In this document: positions 51,829 to 60,084 of the stretch, one piece after another | Layout: the number at the start of each line of letters is the position of its first letter | Position numbering within the stretch: position 1 is the stretch's first letter | From: Williamsia sp. 1138 | Lineage (GTDB): Bacteria > Actinomycetota > Actinomycetes > Mycobacteriales > Mycobacteriaceae | Direction of reading: 5' to 3' | Assembly: GCF_002095435.2 (NCBI RefSeq) | Contig: NZ_MJEJ02000038.1 | Coordinates: forward strand, 62,001 to 126,000 | Length of the DNA stretch: 64,000 bases | The notes under the pieces: model-generated | Databases searched by the model: none | What the model was told of the DNA's origin: nothing | The model's input: the letters and a program-made list of their open reading frames with translations, nothing else | Program-made: the position numbers and the translations under genes

Positions 51829-53253
51829 TCAGAAAGCTGTCAGATACTCGTCGATTTCCCAGGCGGACACCGTGTTGTGCCAGGCGAAGAACTCTTCGCG
51901 TTTGCGCTGGGCGAAGTACTCGCTGACGCCGGGGCCGGCGACGTTGAGTGCTGCGGTGAGGACGTCGTCCTTGTCGAGGGCGTCCATCGCGTGCAGCAGG
52001 GTCATCGGCAGCATCTCGCTGGGGCTGTCGCCGCTGCCCGGTGTGCCGGGATCGAGATTGCGCTTCACGCCGTCGAGTCCGGCGGCGATGGCACCGGCCG
52101 CGGCCAGGTACGGATTGGCCGAACCGTCACCGCCGCGCAGCTCGACGCGGTTGTGGTCGGGCACGCGCAGGTAGTGGGTGCGGTCGTTGCCGCCGTAGGT
52201 GGCGAAACGTGGTGACCAGGTGGCGCCACTGCTTGTGGTGGTGGCGCCGGTTCGTTTGTACGAGTTGACCGTCGGCGCAATGACGGCCTGCAGGGCGCAG
52301 GCGTGTTCGAGGATGCCTGCGATGAATCCGTAGGCGGTGCTCGAGAGTCCGAGGCCCTTCTCGTCCGAGGTATCGGGGAAGACGGCGCCGGCCTCACTCC
52401 ACAGCGACAGGTGCATATGCATGCCCGAGCCGGTGCGATCGGTGAACGGTTTGGGCATGAATGTGGCTTGCATGCCACGCCTTTCGGCGATGACCGAGAG
52501 CAGGTAGCGGGCAGTGATCACGCGGTCGGCGGTGATCATGGCATCGGCGTAGTCGAAGTTCTGCTCGAACTGGCCGTTCGCGTCCTCGTGGTCGTTGGCG
52601 TAATTGCCCCAGCCCAGCGAGTTCATCGCGGTGGAGATCTCGGTGAGGTGGTCGTACATACGGGTGACGTCGCGGGCGTCGTAGCAGGGCTGGCGTTTGG
52701 AATCGGCGGGATCGGCCGTGGTCAGAGCACCGGAGGAGTCCTTGTTCACGAGAAAGTACTCGATCTCGGCACCGACGTTGACGGTGAAGCCCAGTTGGGC
52801 GGCCTTGCGCAGCGTCTCCTTGAGGATGATGCGAGGTGCGAAGGGCCACGGCTTGCCCTCGACGTGCGGATCGCAGTGCACCAGGGCCAATCCGGGCTGG
52901 ACGAAGGGGATCGGGGTGAACGACGACGCATCGGGCATCGCGACGAGATCGGAGTCCTTGGGCTCCTGGCCCATCATGCCGGCGGCGTAGCCGGCGAACC
53001 CGACGCCGTCTTCTTCGAGGAGGCCAACGGACTGCGCGGGAACGAGTTTGGCGCACGGCTTGCCCGACATCGTCACGAACAGCGCGAGAATGAAGGTGGT
53101 TCCCGTGGATTGGACCAGCTCGGTCAGTGTCGGTTCGGCGCTCACCCGGTCTGGGGCAGGTACCGGTGTGGGGGTGAAGGCGTCGGCGGTGTCGATGGCC
53201 ATGTCGGGCTCCTGGTCGGGGGTTTCGGTCTGGGGAAGGGACGTGGTGGTCAT
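51829..53253 (-). CDS. gmaS: Glutamine synthetase-family gamma-glutamylmethylamide synthetase (GMAS-like)
   Basis: This 474-aa protein has the glutamine synthetase core: AEIEYFLVNK, the second-metal HEDANGQFEQNF, FMPKPFTDRTGSGMHMHLSL and NRVELRGGDGSANPYLA. The proline-rich first 40 residues are extra. It lies with mgsABC and the dimethylamine monooxygenase operon, so it probably ligates methylamine to glutamate with ATP instead of ammonia. Other members of the same branch act on ethanolamine, isopropylamine or polyamines. The start codon overlaps the stop of the FAD oxidoreductase (ATGA). Confidence 0.82.
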   Translation of the reverse strand: MTTTSLPQTETPDQEPDMAIDTADAFTPTPVPAPDRVSAEPTLTELVQSTGTTFILALFVTMSGKPCAKLVPAQSVGLLEEDGVGFAGYAAGMMGQEPKDSDLVAMPDASSFTPIPFVQPGLALVHCDPHVEGKPWPFAPRIILKETLRKAAQLGFTVNVGAEIEYFLVNKDSSGALTTADPADSKRQPCYDARDVTRMYDHLTEISTAMNSLGWGNYANDHEDANGQFEQNFDYADAMITADRVITARYLLSVIAERRGMQATFMPKPFTDRTGSGMHMHLSLWSEAGAVFPDTSDEKGLGLSSTAYGFIAGILEHACALQAVIAPTVNSYKRTGATTTSSGATWSPRFATYGGNDRTHYLRVPDHNRVELRGGDGSANPYLAAAGAIAAGLDGVKRNLDPGTPGSGDSPSEMLPMTLLHAMDALDKDDVLTAALNVAGPGVSEYFAQRKREEFFAWHNTVSAWEIDEYLTAF

Positions 53254-54440
53254 CGCATCTCGCCTGCTCCCTCATAGGGATTCAGGCTCAGCAAGAGATC
53301 GTTCTCGGCGAACCGGCCGTACCGGAAGTCGGTCGGTTCCACATTCGGCAATGTCGTTGTCCCGGTGGTGATGAGGTCGGCGACGAGCTCGCCAACGGCG
53401 GGGGAGATCTTGAACCCGTGGCCGGAGAATCCGGTCGCGAGGAACAATCCGTCCACCGGCGAGGGACCGATGATCGGGTTGTAGTCGGGTGTGACGTCGT
53501 AGGCGCCGACGTAAGATCCGGTGACTCTAGGGTCGGGCATCCGCGGGATCCGCTGGTCGAGCTTCATGATGTTCTTCTCGATCGCCGAATCGTCTGCGCG
53601 GTTCACGTAGTTGTCGGGGTCGATGTACTGCGGCGCCTGGTGATCGGAATTGCCCACCAGCAGCTCGCCGTTGGGTTCGCGGCAGATGTACTGCAGGCCG
53701 GCGAGGTCCGAGAGAACCGGAACCTCGGGAGTCGGTACGCCCTGATCGACCAGCACCAACTGCGCGCGCTGGGCTTTGACATCGACGGGCACGCCGACCG
53801 TCTCGGTCAGTGCCGGTGTCCACGGCCCGGCGGCGACGATGACGTGGTCGGCATGAACCTCGGAACCATCCGCGAGCGTGACGCCGTACACGACCCCGCC
53901 GGCGTTCTGCAACAGAGCGGCCACCGGGGTGGACTGGCGCACCTTGACGCCGAGTTTGCGACCGGCGGCTCCAAAGGCCATGCCCGTCATGTAGGCCTCG
54001 CCGCGGCCGCCGAGGGGTTCGTAGGCGAAAGCCGCGAAGTCGTCGAGATGCAACCCCGGCCACAGGTCGCCCATGGTGTCGTGGTCGATGAAGTCGACGT
54101 CGATGCCTAGGCCCTGCATCATCGCGACGTTCGCTTTGAGGGGCACGGTGTTGTTCTCGCCGACACCGACGACGTAGCCGCACTGCCGGAACGCCATGTC
54201 GTCGTCGAAGAGCTCGGTGGCGCGCGCGAAGATGTCGACGCTGTACCAGGACATCGCCGCCAACGACGGTGTGCCGTAGTGGCAGCGGACGACGCCGCTC
54301 GATTTGCCCGTCATACCCGAGCAGAGGGTGTCGCGTTCGAGTACGAGGACATCGGATTCCCCACGGTTCGCGAGTGACCAGGCGATGGCGAGCCCTTCCA
54401 GGCCGCCGCCGACGATCACGTACTTCGCTGTTTCTGTCAC
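53250..54440 (-). CDS. FAD-dependent DAO-family amine oxidase/dehydrogenase (sarcosine oxidase beta-like)
   Basis: This 396-aa D-amino-acid-oxidase-family flavoprotein has the FAD motif YVIVGGGLEGLAIAWSLA, GKSSGVVRCHYG (region of the flavin-linking His/Cys in sarcosine oxidases), and the C-terminal FLATGFSGHGFKISPAVGEL. It likely oxidises N-methylglutamate, sarcosine or a related N-methyl amine, giving the demethylated amine and formaldehyde or methylene-THF. GTG 54440 has GGAAAG seven bases upstream and fits the family N-terminus; in-frame starts at 54491 and 54512 also exist. It heads the minus-strand operon. The other three subunits of MgdABCD-type dehydrogenases are not seen. Confidence 0.8.
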   Translation of the reverse strand: MTETAKYVIVGGGLEGLAIAWSLANRGESDVLVLERDTLCSGMTGKSSGVVRCHYGTPSLAAMSWYSVDIFARATELFDDDMAFRQCGYVVGVGENNTVPLKANVAMMQGLGIDVDFIDHDTMGDLWPGLHLDDFAAFAYEPLGGRGEAYMTGMAFGAAGRKLGVKVRQSTPVAALLQNAGGVVYGVTLADGSEVHADHVIVAAGPWTPALTETVGVPVDVKAQRAQLVLVDQGVPTPEVPVLSDLAGLQYICREPNGELLVGNSDHQAPQYIDPDNYVNRADDSAIEKNIMKLDQRIPRMPDPRVTGSYVGAYDVTPDYNPIIGPSPVDGLFLATGFSGHGFKISPAVGELVADLITTGTTTLPNVEPTDFRYGRFAENDLLLSLNPYEGAGEMR

Positions 54441-54716
54441 TGTCCGTCTTTCCGCTGGTGTTTCTCGCTGTGATCCGGTGTTGTCTGCCATGAAACACAC
54501 AAAATGTGTCAACGGCGTTTCCTGACGGTGACCTACATGTGACTGATTTCGCTCCGGCCTGTCTCGATCGCGCGAATCTAACCCGTGCTGCCTGGGTTTT
54601 CGGCGAAGTTTACGCGCACGTCACCTGCCCTATGGTTTCCTAGCACTATATTAAGTTTCACATTCATTTTACGGCGCTCTGCCGCTCTGCCCCTACTTCC
54701 CATCAAGGAGAAGCTC

Positions 54717-55103
54717 ATGACCGCAACAGATTCCGACCAGGCCGTCGCCGCATTCCGGGTCACCTCGGACTTCTGGGCGACGCTGCCGCAGATGCCACTG
54801 GCGCAATACCCCGGGACTGAAGGCTTCATCGACGACGTCTACGCAAATCCGGAGGGGTCGGAGATGTCCGCGGGGTACTTCGAGCTACGCCACACCGATG
54901 CGCCGCTCGATTACTACTACGCGTACGACGAGATGAAGGTCGTCCTCGAGGGTGTCTTCCGCCTGGAGAACCTGGAGACCGGTCAGGTCGAGACCGCCGG
55001 GCCCAAGGATGCGATCTTCTTCCCCAAAGGGTCGCGTATCCGGTTCACCACAGAGGACCGGGCGATGGCCTTCTTCGTCGGTCACCGTTCGTTCGCGCCG
55101 TAA
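54717..55103 (+). CDS. Small cupin protein of the dimethylamine operon
   Basis: This 128-aa single-domain cupin (YYAYDEMKVVLEGVFRLENL, then KDAIFFPKGSRIRFTTEDRA) resembles EutQ/DUF861-type cupins. AAGGAG precedes ATG 54717. It is the first gene before the dmmA-, dmmB- and dmmC-like genes, only 14 bases from the next, and is divergent from the FAD oxidoreductase. It may bind an amine or a metal; no function is known to me for it in this pathway. Confidence 0.8.
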   Translation: MTATDSDQAVAAFRVTSDFWATLPQMPLAQYPGTEGFIDDVYANPEGSEMSAGYFELRHTDAPLDYYYAYDEMKVVLEGVFRLENLETGQVETAGPKDAIFFPKGSRIRFTTEDRAMAFFVGHRSFAP

Positions 55104-55117
55104 CCGTGGCGGTGTCG

Positions 55118-55621
55118 ATGGCCACCACCACCGTTCCCCGGTGGCCGGCAACCTCATTCTCGGACGTCGAACTCGACCCCTCGGCGTCGCACCACCTCGT
55201 CCTGACCACCGATCACGCGGCGGCCGACCACGTCGGACATCCGACCGGAGCGTCGGTATTGCATATGTCCGGCGCTGATGATGACGCGCTGGCCGAGGCG
55301 CTGCAGGCGGCGCGGGTGGGCTGGCGCTTTGTGGTGGTCGGGAGCGGAGCGGCGCTCGTCCGGGTCCGGACTGCCATCCTCGCGGCCGGTGCCATTGACG
55401 CTGAGGTGAGTGTCGTCGATCTCGGTGGCGGCGATGGCTTCGCAGCCGGCGAGCGCGACGTGTATTGCGCCCACTGCCACGCCATCACCACCACAACGGC
55501 CGGTGTCGACGAATCACTGACCTGTTCCGGATGTGCCTCGCCACTGGTGATCTACTACCACTTCTCCAGTCGGCACCACGCCTACTTGGGATTTCATCCA
55601 GATGCGGAGGAACTGCCGTGA
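55118..55621 (+). CDS. dmmA: Dimethylamine monooxygenase subunit DmmA-like
   Basis: This 167-aa protein has a Rossmann-like first 110 residues and a C-terminal zinc-finger-like part with YCAHCHAITTT and LTCSGCASPL followed by YYHFSSRHHAYLGFHPDAEE. The C-terminal pattern is what I recall for DmmA of the dimethylamine monooxygenase DmmABC. It overlaps the reductase start (GTGA). ATG 55118 is chosen; a GTG at 55106 is possible and neither has a strong ribosome site. Confidence 0.78.
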   Translation: MATTTVPRWPATSFSDVELDPSASHHLVLTTDHAAADHVGHPTGASVLHMSGADDDALAEALQAARVGWRFVVVGSGAALVRVRTAILAAGAIDAEVSVVDLGGGDGFAAGERDVYCAHCHAITTTTAGVDESLTCSGCASPLVIYYHFSSRHHAYLGFHPDAEELP

Positions 55622-56604
55622 CCCATACGGTGAACGCTCCCCATACCCAGCTCACGGGCACCGATCTGCTGGTCACCGTCGACGCCGTTCGGGAGGTCTG
55701 CGACGGCATCCGTGAAGTCAGATTTGCCGGCGCGCACCCGTTGCCGTCGTTCACGCCCGGCAGCCATATCGGCGTGCGGTGGGGGACGGGAACGCAGAAC
55801 CCGTATTCCCAGAACTCCTATTCAATGACCGGACCCACGACCGACCCCGATCACTACGCAATCTGCGTGCGCCGTGACGACGCGGGGAAGGGCGGCTCGG
55901 CGTGGATTCATGCGCTGCAGGTGGGTGATGAGGTGATCATCACCCGTCCGCGCAGTGCGTTCGCCCCGATTTCGGTTGCGCGGCATCATGTCCTGATCGC
56001 CGGCGGCATCGGTGTGACGCCTATCCTGTCGCACGTACGGGCAGCGGTGCAGTGGAACCGGTCGTTTGAGGTGATCTACTCACATCGGCCGGGATTCGGC
56101 GCACTCGTTGACGAACTGGGAGATCTCTGCGGTGACCGACTCACCGTTGTCCATGACGTCGCCGCGTTCTGGTCACACCTGAATCCGGTCCTCGGTGACT
56201 CGCCGCTCGGCACCCACCTCTACACCTGTGGTCCCGCTGTGCTGATCGATGCGGTGGCCACCGCAGCCACGACGGCGGGATGGCCTGCGCAACGAGTGCA
56301 TTCCGAACAATTCGCGTCCGCGGTCTCCGCAGGCGGCAAGCCGTTCGCCGCCAGGCTCGGCCGCACTGGTGTGCTGGTACCCGTCGGCGCCGAGGTCTCG
56401 CTTCTGGAGGCACTACTCGAACGTGGTGTCGCAGTGCCCAATCTCTGCCGCCAGGGCGTCTGCGGTGAATGCAAGACCACGGTCCGGGGCGGACGGATCG
56501 ATCACCGGGACTTCTATCTGACCGATGACGAGCGAGCCGAGGGCGACGCGATCATGCCGTGCGTCTCCCGGGCCGCCGGTGACCAAGTGGAATTGGACCT
56601 GTAA
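55618..56604 (+). CDS. dmmB: Dimethylamine monooxygenase reductase DmmB-like (FMN/NAD, C-terminal [2Fe-2S])
   Basis: This 328-aa phthalate-dioxygenase-reductase-type protein has a flavin domain (SQNSYSMTGP, lacking the usual Arg of RxYS), NAD segment HHVLIAGGIGVTPILSHV, and a C-terminal ferredoxin with CRQGVCGECKTTV and a final Cys in IMPCVSRA. It passes electrons from NAD(P)H to the heme subunit. GTG 55618 has GGAGG seven bases upstream. VanB-like reductases of Rieske demethylases are similar, but no Rieske oxygenase is next to it. Confidence 0.85.
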   Translation: MTHTVNAPHTQLTGTDLLVTVDAVREVCDGIREVRFAGAHPLPSFTPGSHIGVRWGTGTQNPYSQNSYSMTGPTTDPDHYAICVRRDDAGKGGSAWIHALQVGDEVIITRPRSAFAPISVARHHVLIAGGIGVTPILSHVRAAVQWNRSFEVIYSHRPGFGALVDELGDLCGDRLTVVHDVAAFWSHLNPVLGDSPLGTHLYTCGPAVLIDAVATAATTAGWPAQRVHSEQFASAVSAGGKPFAARLGRTGVLVPVGAEVSLLEALLERGVAVPNLCRQGVCGECKTTVRGGRIDHRDFYLTDDERAEGDAIMPCVSRAAGDQVELDL

Positions 56605-57582
56605 ATGACCGCAGCAGATATGTACACGCAGAACGATATCGAGAATTTTCCGTTCCCTTTTCCGAAGGACCAGTACCGCTACAGCGCCAACGTCGAGCCG
56701 ACCGGTACGCAGCGGGTGGTGATCGACGATCACTATCGCCGGGAACTTGACGAGCGCGCCCGGATCCTTGCGGCCGATCCCAGCCGGTCGCAATGCCTGC
56801 CGCACATGATCCCTGCGGCCTGGGACGCCATGCTCACCCTCATGCACGATCTCGCCGACGGCTATCCGCAGCACATGACCCTGGAACGGATCACCGCCGA
56901 ACCGGCCGCGTACCGGTGGCGTAACGCGCTGCTCGACATCGACCAGACCTTCACGTTCGGTGCCGGCGACACACTTCCCGCCGACCCGCTCGACTACATC
57001 TGCGGACAGATGCAAGAAGACGTCGTGCTGCTCGATCAGCGCGACGACCAGATGTGGGGTGACGCGGGCGTTGTGACCTTCGCCGCCGATTGGTCGTTCG
57101 GCTTCGACGTCGGCATGAGTTTCTTGCAGATCCACGGCCCGGTGCCGCGGCTGCACAGCGAGAAGATCGCCACGCGGGCGCACGAATTCATCAAGCGCCT
57201 GGAACCGGCTCAGAGCTATCGCCGCACCAACTGGACGCTGACGGTCGATGGCAAACTCGACACCTCCACCGAGACCTACCCGCAGTGGGGTAGAGATCGG
57301 CGCACTCTCTCCGGCGGACCACTCGAGGACGTGGGGGACCGGCTCTTCCTGCGGACCGAAGTACAGCACTTGATCCGACTGCCACAGTCCAATGCGGTGA
57401 TGTTCCTGATCAGGACGTACCTGCTGCCGTTCTGGGCCATCGCCACCCTGCCGGAATGGGCCGACCGGCTCTACCGCGTCCTCGAAGACCTGCCCCTCGA
57501 CATGGCCGACTACAAGGGCATCACCCGCACTCGCGGCCAGGGGATGCGCTGGCTCAGCACCTACGGCCCGGTCACACCGTGA
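56605..57582 (+). CDS. dmmC: Heme-dependent N-demethylase family (DUF3445), dimethylamine monooxygenase DmmC-like
   Basis: This 325-aa protein has the DUF3445 layout: FPFPFPKDQYRYSANVEPTG, LLDIDQTFTFGAG, QMQEDVVLLDQRDD, the central DWSFGFDVGMSF, PVPRLHSEKI and LRTEVQHLIRLPQSNAVMF. Known members bind heme and demethylate secondary amines with O2. The ATG follows the previous TAA without gap. With DmmA and DmmB it completes a dimethylamine monooxygenase giving methylamine and formaldehyde, the substrate of the divergent GMAS/Mgs operon. Confidence 0.82.
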   Translation: MTAADMYTQNDIENFPFPFPKDQYRYSANVEPTGTQRVVIDDHYRRELDERARILAADPSRSQCLPHMIPAAWDAMLTLMHDLADGYPQHMTLERITAEPAAYRWRNALLDIDQTFTFGAGDTLPADPLDYICGQMQEDVVLLDQRDDQMWGDAGVVTFAADWSFGFDVGMSFLQIHGPVPRLHSEKIATRAHEFIKRLEPAQSYRRTNWTLTVDGKLDTSTETYPQWGRDRRTLSGGPLEDVGDRLFLRTEVQHLIRLPQSNAVMFLIRTYLLPFWAIATLPEWADRLYRVLEDLPLDMADYKGITRTRGQGMRWLSTYGPVTP

Positions 57583-57761
57583 CCGTCGAGGTCATGGCAC
57601 TGACTGTCGCTCAACACTTTTAGACGAAACGTTCATTTCGGTCCTTGTAACACGGCCGCAACCGGCGGTCTCGAATATGCAACACGCGCGTGGTCCACTA
57701 TTGGTGAATTCCGATTCCCCTAAGCAGACCTTCGTCTGCGCCCAACTCTTGAGGAAAAACA

Positions 57762-59126
57762 ATGGACGAAGCAATCGCGGCCGCCGATACGGCGTGGCTG
57801 CTGGCGGCATTTGCTGCGGTGAGCTTGATGGTTCCGGGCCTGGCGATGTTCTACGGCGGCATGGTCAGCGCCAAGAACACACTGAACATGGCGATGATGA
57901 CCTTCGGTGCGTTCGCTGTCGTCGGCATCCTCTGGATCCTGTTCGGATACTCGGCAGTGCTGGGCAATTCGCTTGGTGGACTGGGAATCCTGGGCGATCC
58001 GCTGGAGTCCATCGGACTCGCCTCGTTGCTCGAGGCGCCCGCTGACCCGGGCCTGCCGCCGGCACTCGTCGCCGGATTCCAACTGCTGTTCGCCGGCATC
58101 ACCGTCGCACTCATTTCCGGTGCCGTCGCCGACCGCATGAAGTTCGGTGCGTGGATGGTCTTCGCCGGCATCTGGGCGACCCTGGTGTACTTCCCGGTCG
58201 CGCACTGGGTCTTCGCCTTCGACTCCGAAGACGGATCGATCACCGGCGGTTGGATCGCGAACCAGCTGGCGGCGATCGACTTCGCGGGTGGAACCGCAGT
58301 CCACGTCAACGCGGGTGTCGCAGCGCTGGCCCTGGTCATCGTTCTCGGCAAGCGCCGGACGTTCCCGGCCGCCCCGCGTCCCCACAGCCTGCCGCTGACC
58401 ATGCTCGGCGCGGGCATCCTGTTCTTCGGCTGGTTCGGCTTCAATGGCGGATCGGCACTCGCCGCCGGCAACAGCGCGGCTGTTGTCGTCCTCAATACCG
58501 TTGCTGCAGCGTGTGCCGGTATCTGTGCCTGGCTTCTTGTCGAGTATTTCCGCGAGGGTCACGCGACCTCGCTCGGTGCCAGCTCCGGCCTGATCGCTGC
58601 GCTCGTCGGCATCACCCCCGCCTGTGGTGCGGTGTCGCCGATGGGTGCATTGCTCGTCGGTGCCGCCTCTGGTGCCATCTGCTGCCTCGCGGTCTCGATC
58701 AAGTTCCGTTTGGGCTATGACGATTCGCTCGATGTCGTCGGAATCCACATGGTCGGCGGCATCCTGGGCACGCTGCTCATCGGCTTTATCGCCGATCCGG
58801 CTGCGCCCAACGGTGTTGCGGGACTCTTCTACGGCGGCGGACTGGACCTGCTCTGGCGTCAGAGCGTCGCCGTCCTCGCGGTGTTCTTCTACTGCTTCAT
58901 CGTCACCTGGCTGATCGCGAAGGCGATCGACAAGACCATGGGTCTGCGAGCCCACGAAGATCATGAGACAGAGGGACTAGATGTCTCCGTCCACGGTGAA
59001 TCGGCCTATGTCATGGAGCACGCAACACTTTCCGGCAAGCCCGTCACCGAGGCCGACGCAGTAGAAGCTGCGGAAGCCATCGCCACCGATGCGGCCGAGA
59101 AGCCCGCGCCGACGGCCACCACCTGA
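57762..59126 (+). CDS. amtB: Ammonium/methylammonium transporter, Amt family
   Basis: This 454-aa, eleven-helix protein has the Amt signatures: WLLAAFAAVSLMVPGLAMFY, the channel histidines in GGTAVHVNAGVAA and DDSLDVVGIHMVGGILG, and AGNSAAVVVLNT. There is no adjacent glnK. It lies after the dmm operon with a separate 179-base leader, so import of ammonium or methylamine in this pathway is likely. The C-terminal 50 residues are acidic and alanine-rich. A long hairpin follows. Confidence 0.92.
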   Translation: MDEAIAAADTAWLLAAFAAVSLMVPGLAMFYGGMVSAKNTLNMAMMTFGAFAVVGILWILFGYSAVLGNSLGGLGILGDPLESIGLASLLEAPADPGLPPALVAGFQLLFAGITVALISGAVADRMKFGAWMVFAGIWATLVYFPVAHWVFAFDSEDGSITGGWIANQLAAIDFAGGTAVHVNAGVAALALVIVLGKRRTFPAAPRPHSLPLTMLGAGILFFGWFGFNGGSALAAGNSAAVVVLNTVAAACAGICAWLLVEYFREGHATSLGASSGLIAALVGITPACGAVSPMGALLVGAASGAICCLAVSIKFRLGYDDSLDVVGIHMVGGILGTLLIGFIADPAAPNGVAGLFYGGGLDLLWRQSVAVLAVFFYCFIVTWLIAKAIDKTMGLRAHEDHETEGLDVSVHGESAYVMEHATLSGKPVTEADAVEAAEAIATDAAEKPAPTATT

Positions 59127-59140
59127 CGGTTCGTTTCTCA

Positions 59141-59183
59141 GCGTCCAGCCCCCTCTCGGCATTGCCGGGAGGGGGCTGGACGC
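59141..59183 (+). terminator. Strong terminator hairpin after amtB
   Basis: The 20 bases at 59141-59160 pair with 59164-59183 with only one T-G wobble and a three-base loop (ATT). The stem includes CAGCCCCCTCTC against GGGAGGGGGCTG. Confidence 0.85.
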
Positions 59184-59245
59184 GACTGCGGATCCGGCGC
59201 GCTTTTCGTTTCACAGCAGTAAACGCGGTCAGCTAGAATCGAGCC

Positions 59246-59908
59246 ATGCCAACGCGGTCATCGAAGACAGTCCGTGACACCGGTGACCCTGCACCCGTGC
59301 AGCGTGAGGTGCTCGGAGAACCACCCACGGGCAACGATCTCGAAGAGGCGATAGCCCGCCAAGTCCGCGCGCTGCGACGCGCGACCGGGTTGTCGGTGGG
59401 GGACATGGCGGAGAAGGTGGGCATCTCGAAGGCGATGCTCTCGAAGATCGAGAACGCCCAAACGTCCTGCAGCCTGTCCACTTTGGCCAGACTTGCCGCC
59501 GGCCTCGACGTCCCGGTCACATCATTGTTCCGCGGCGCCGACAACGAGCGCGAGGCCGTCTACGTCGAATCCGGTCACGGCGCCGTCATCGTCGGACGCG
59601 GCACCCGCGTCGGCCACCACTATGAACTCCTCGGTGCGCTCCGCGGCCAGCACAAACGCCTCGAACCGGTGCTGGTCACGCTGACCGACGCCAGCGAAGT
59701 GTTTCCTCGCTTTCAACACGCCGGGACCGAACTGCTGTACATGCTCGAGGGCGTCATGGTCTACGGGCACGGTGACGCCGAATACACCCTGCGTCCCGGC
59801 GACTCACTGCTGCTCGACGGCGAAGGCATCCACGGTCCGAACGACCTAGTGCGGTTGCCGATCCGCTTCCTGGCCGTTACTGCCTATCCCGACAACCACG
59901 ACGGCTGA
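59246..59908 (+). CDS. XRE-family regulator with cupin domain (copy 2)
   Basis: This 220-aa protein has an XRE helix-turn-helix (ATGLSVGDMAEKVGISKA, MLSKIENAQTSCSL) and a C-terminal cupin (FQHAGTELLYMLEGVMVYGH, GDSLLLDGEGIHGP). It is closely similar to the gene at 48161-48817, including identical runs in both domains. Copy 2 has its own promoter after the amtB terminator, while copy 1 is inside the mgs operon. Both probably read the same amine-related ligand. Confidence 0.85.
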   Translation: MPTRSSKTVRDTGDPAPVQREVLGEPPTGNDLEEAIARQVRALRRATGLSVGDMAEKVGISKAMLSKIENAQTSCSLSTLARLAAGLDVPVTSLFRGADNEREAVYVESGHGAVIVGRGTRVGHHYELLGALRGQHKRLEPVLVTLTDASEVFPRFQHAGTELLYMLEGVMVYGHGDAEYTLRPGDSLLLDGEGIHGPNDLVRLPIRFLAVTAYPDNHDG

Positions 59909-60084
59909 AACACCTCCGCCCTGTCCCGGGCGTCCTCCCGGACACCCTGACAAGATTTCGAGTCTTCGGGTACTGATCCCGCGCCATGAGCGGGCGGGAT
60001 AGGTTCGCACCGTGGAGCGTTGATCGACCGCCTCGGTTGCACGGCGTCCCGGCAATCCATTTCGTGAACGTGAAGGAGTTTGTT

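Noticed and set aside
57647-57662. GTAAC-N6-GCAAC before amtB as a GlnR box
   Set aside because: Only one half-box with an imperfect second element; the usual paired 22-base arrangement is not present.
59986-60084. An N-terminal extension of the LLM oxidoreductase from the ATG at 59986
   Set aside because: The extra 33 residues lack structure, and AAGGAG stands directly before the GTG at 60085, where the barrel begins.
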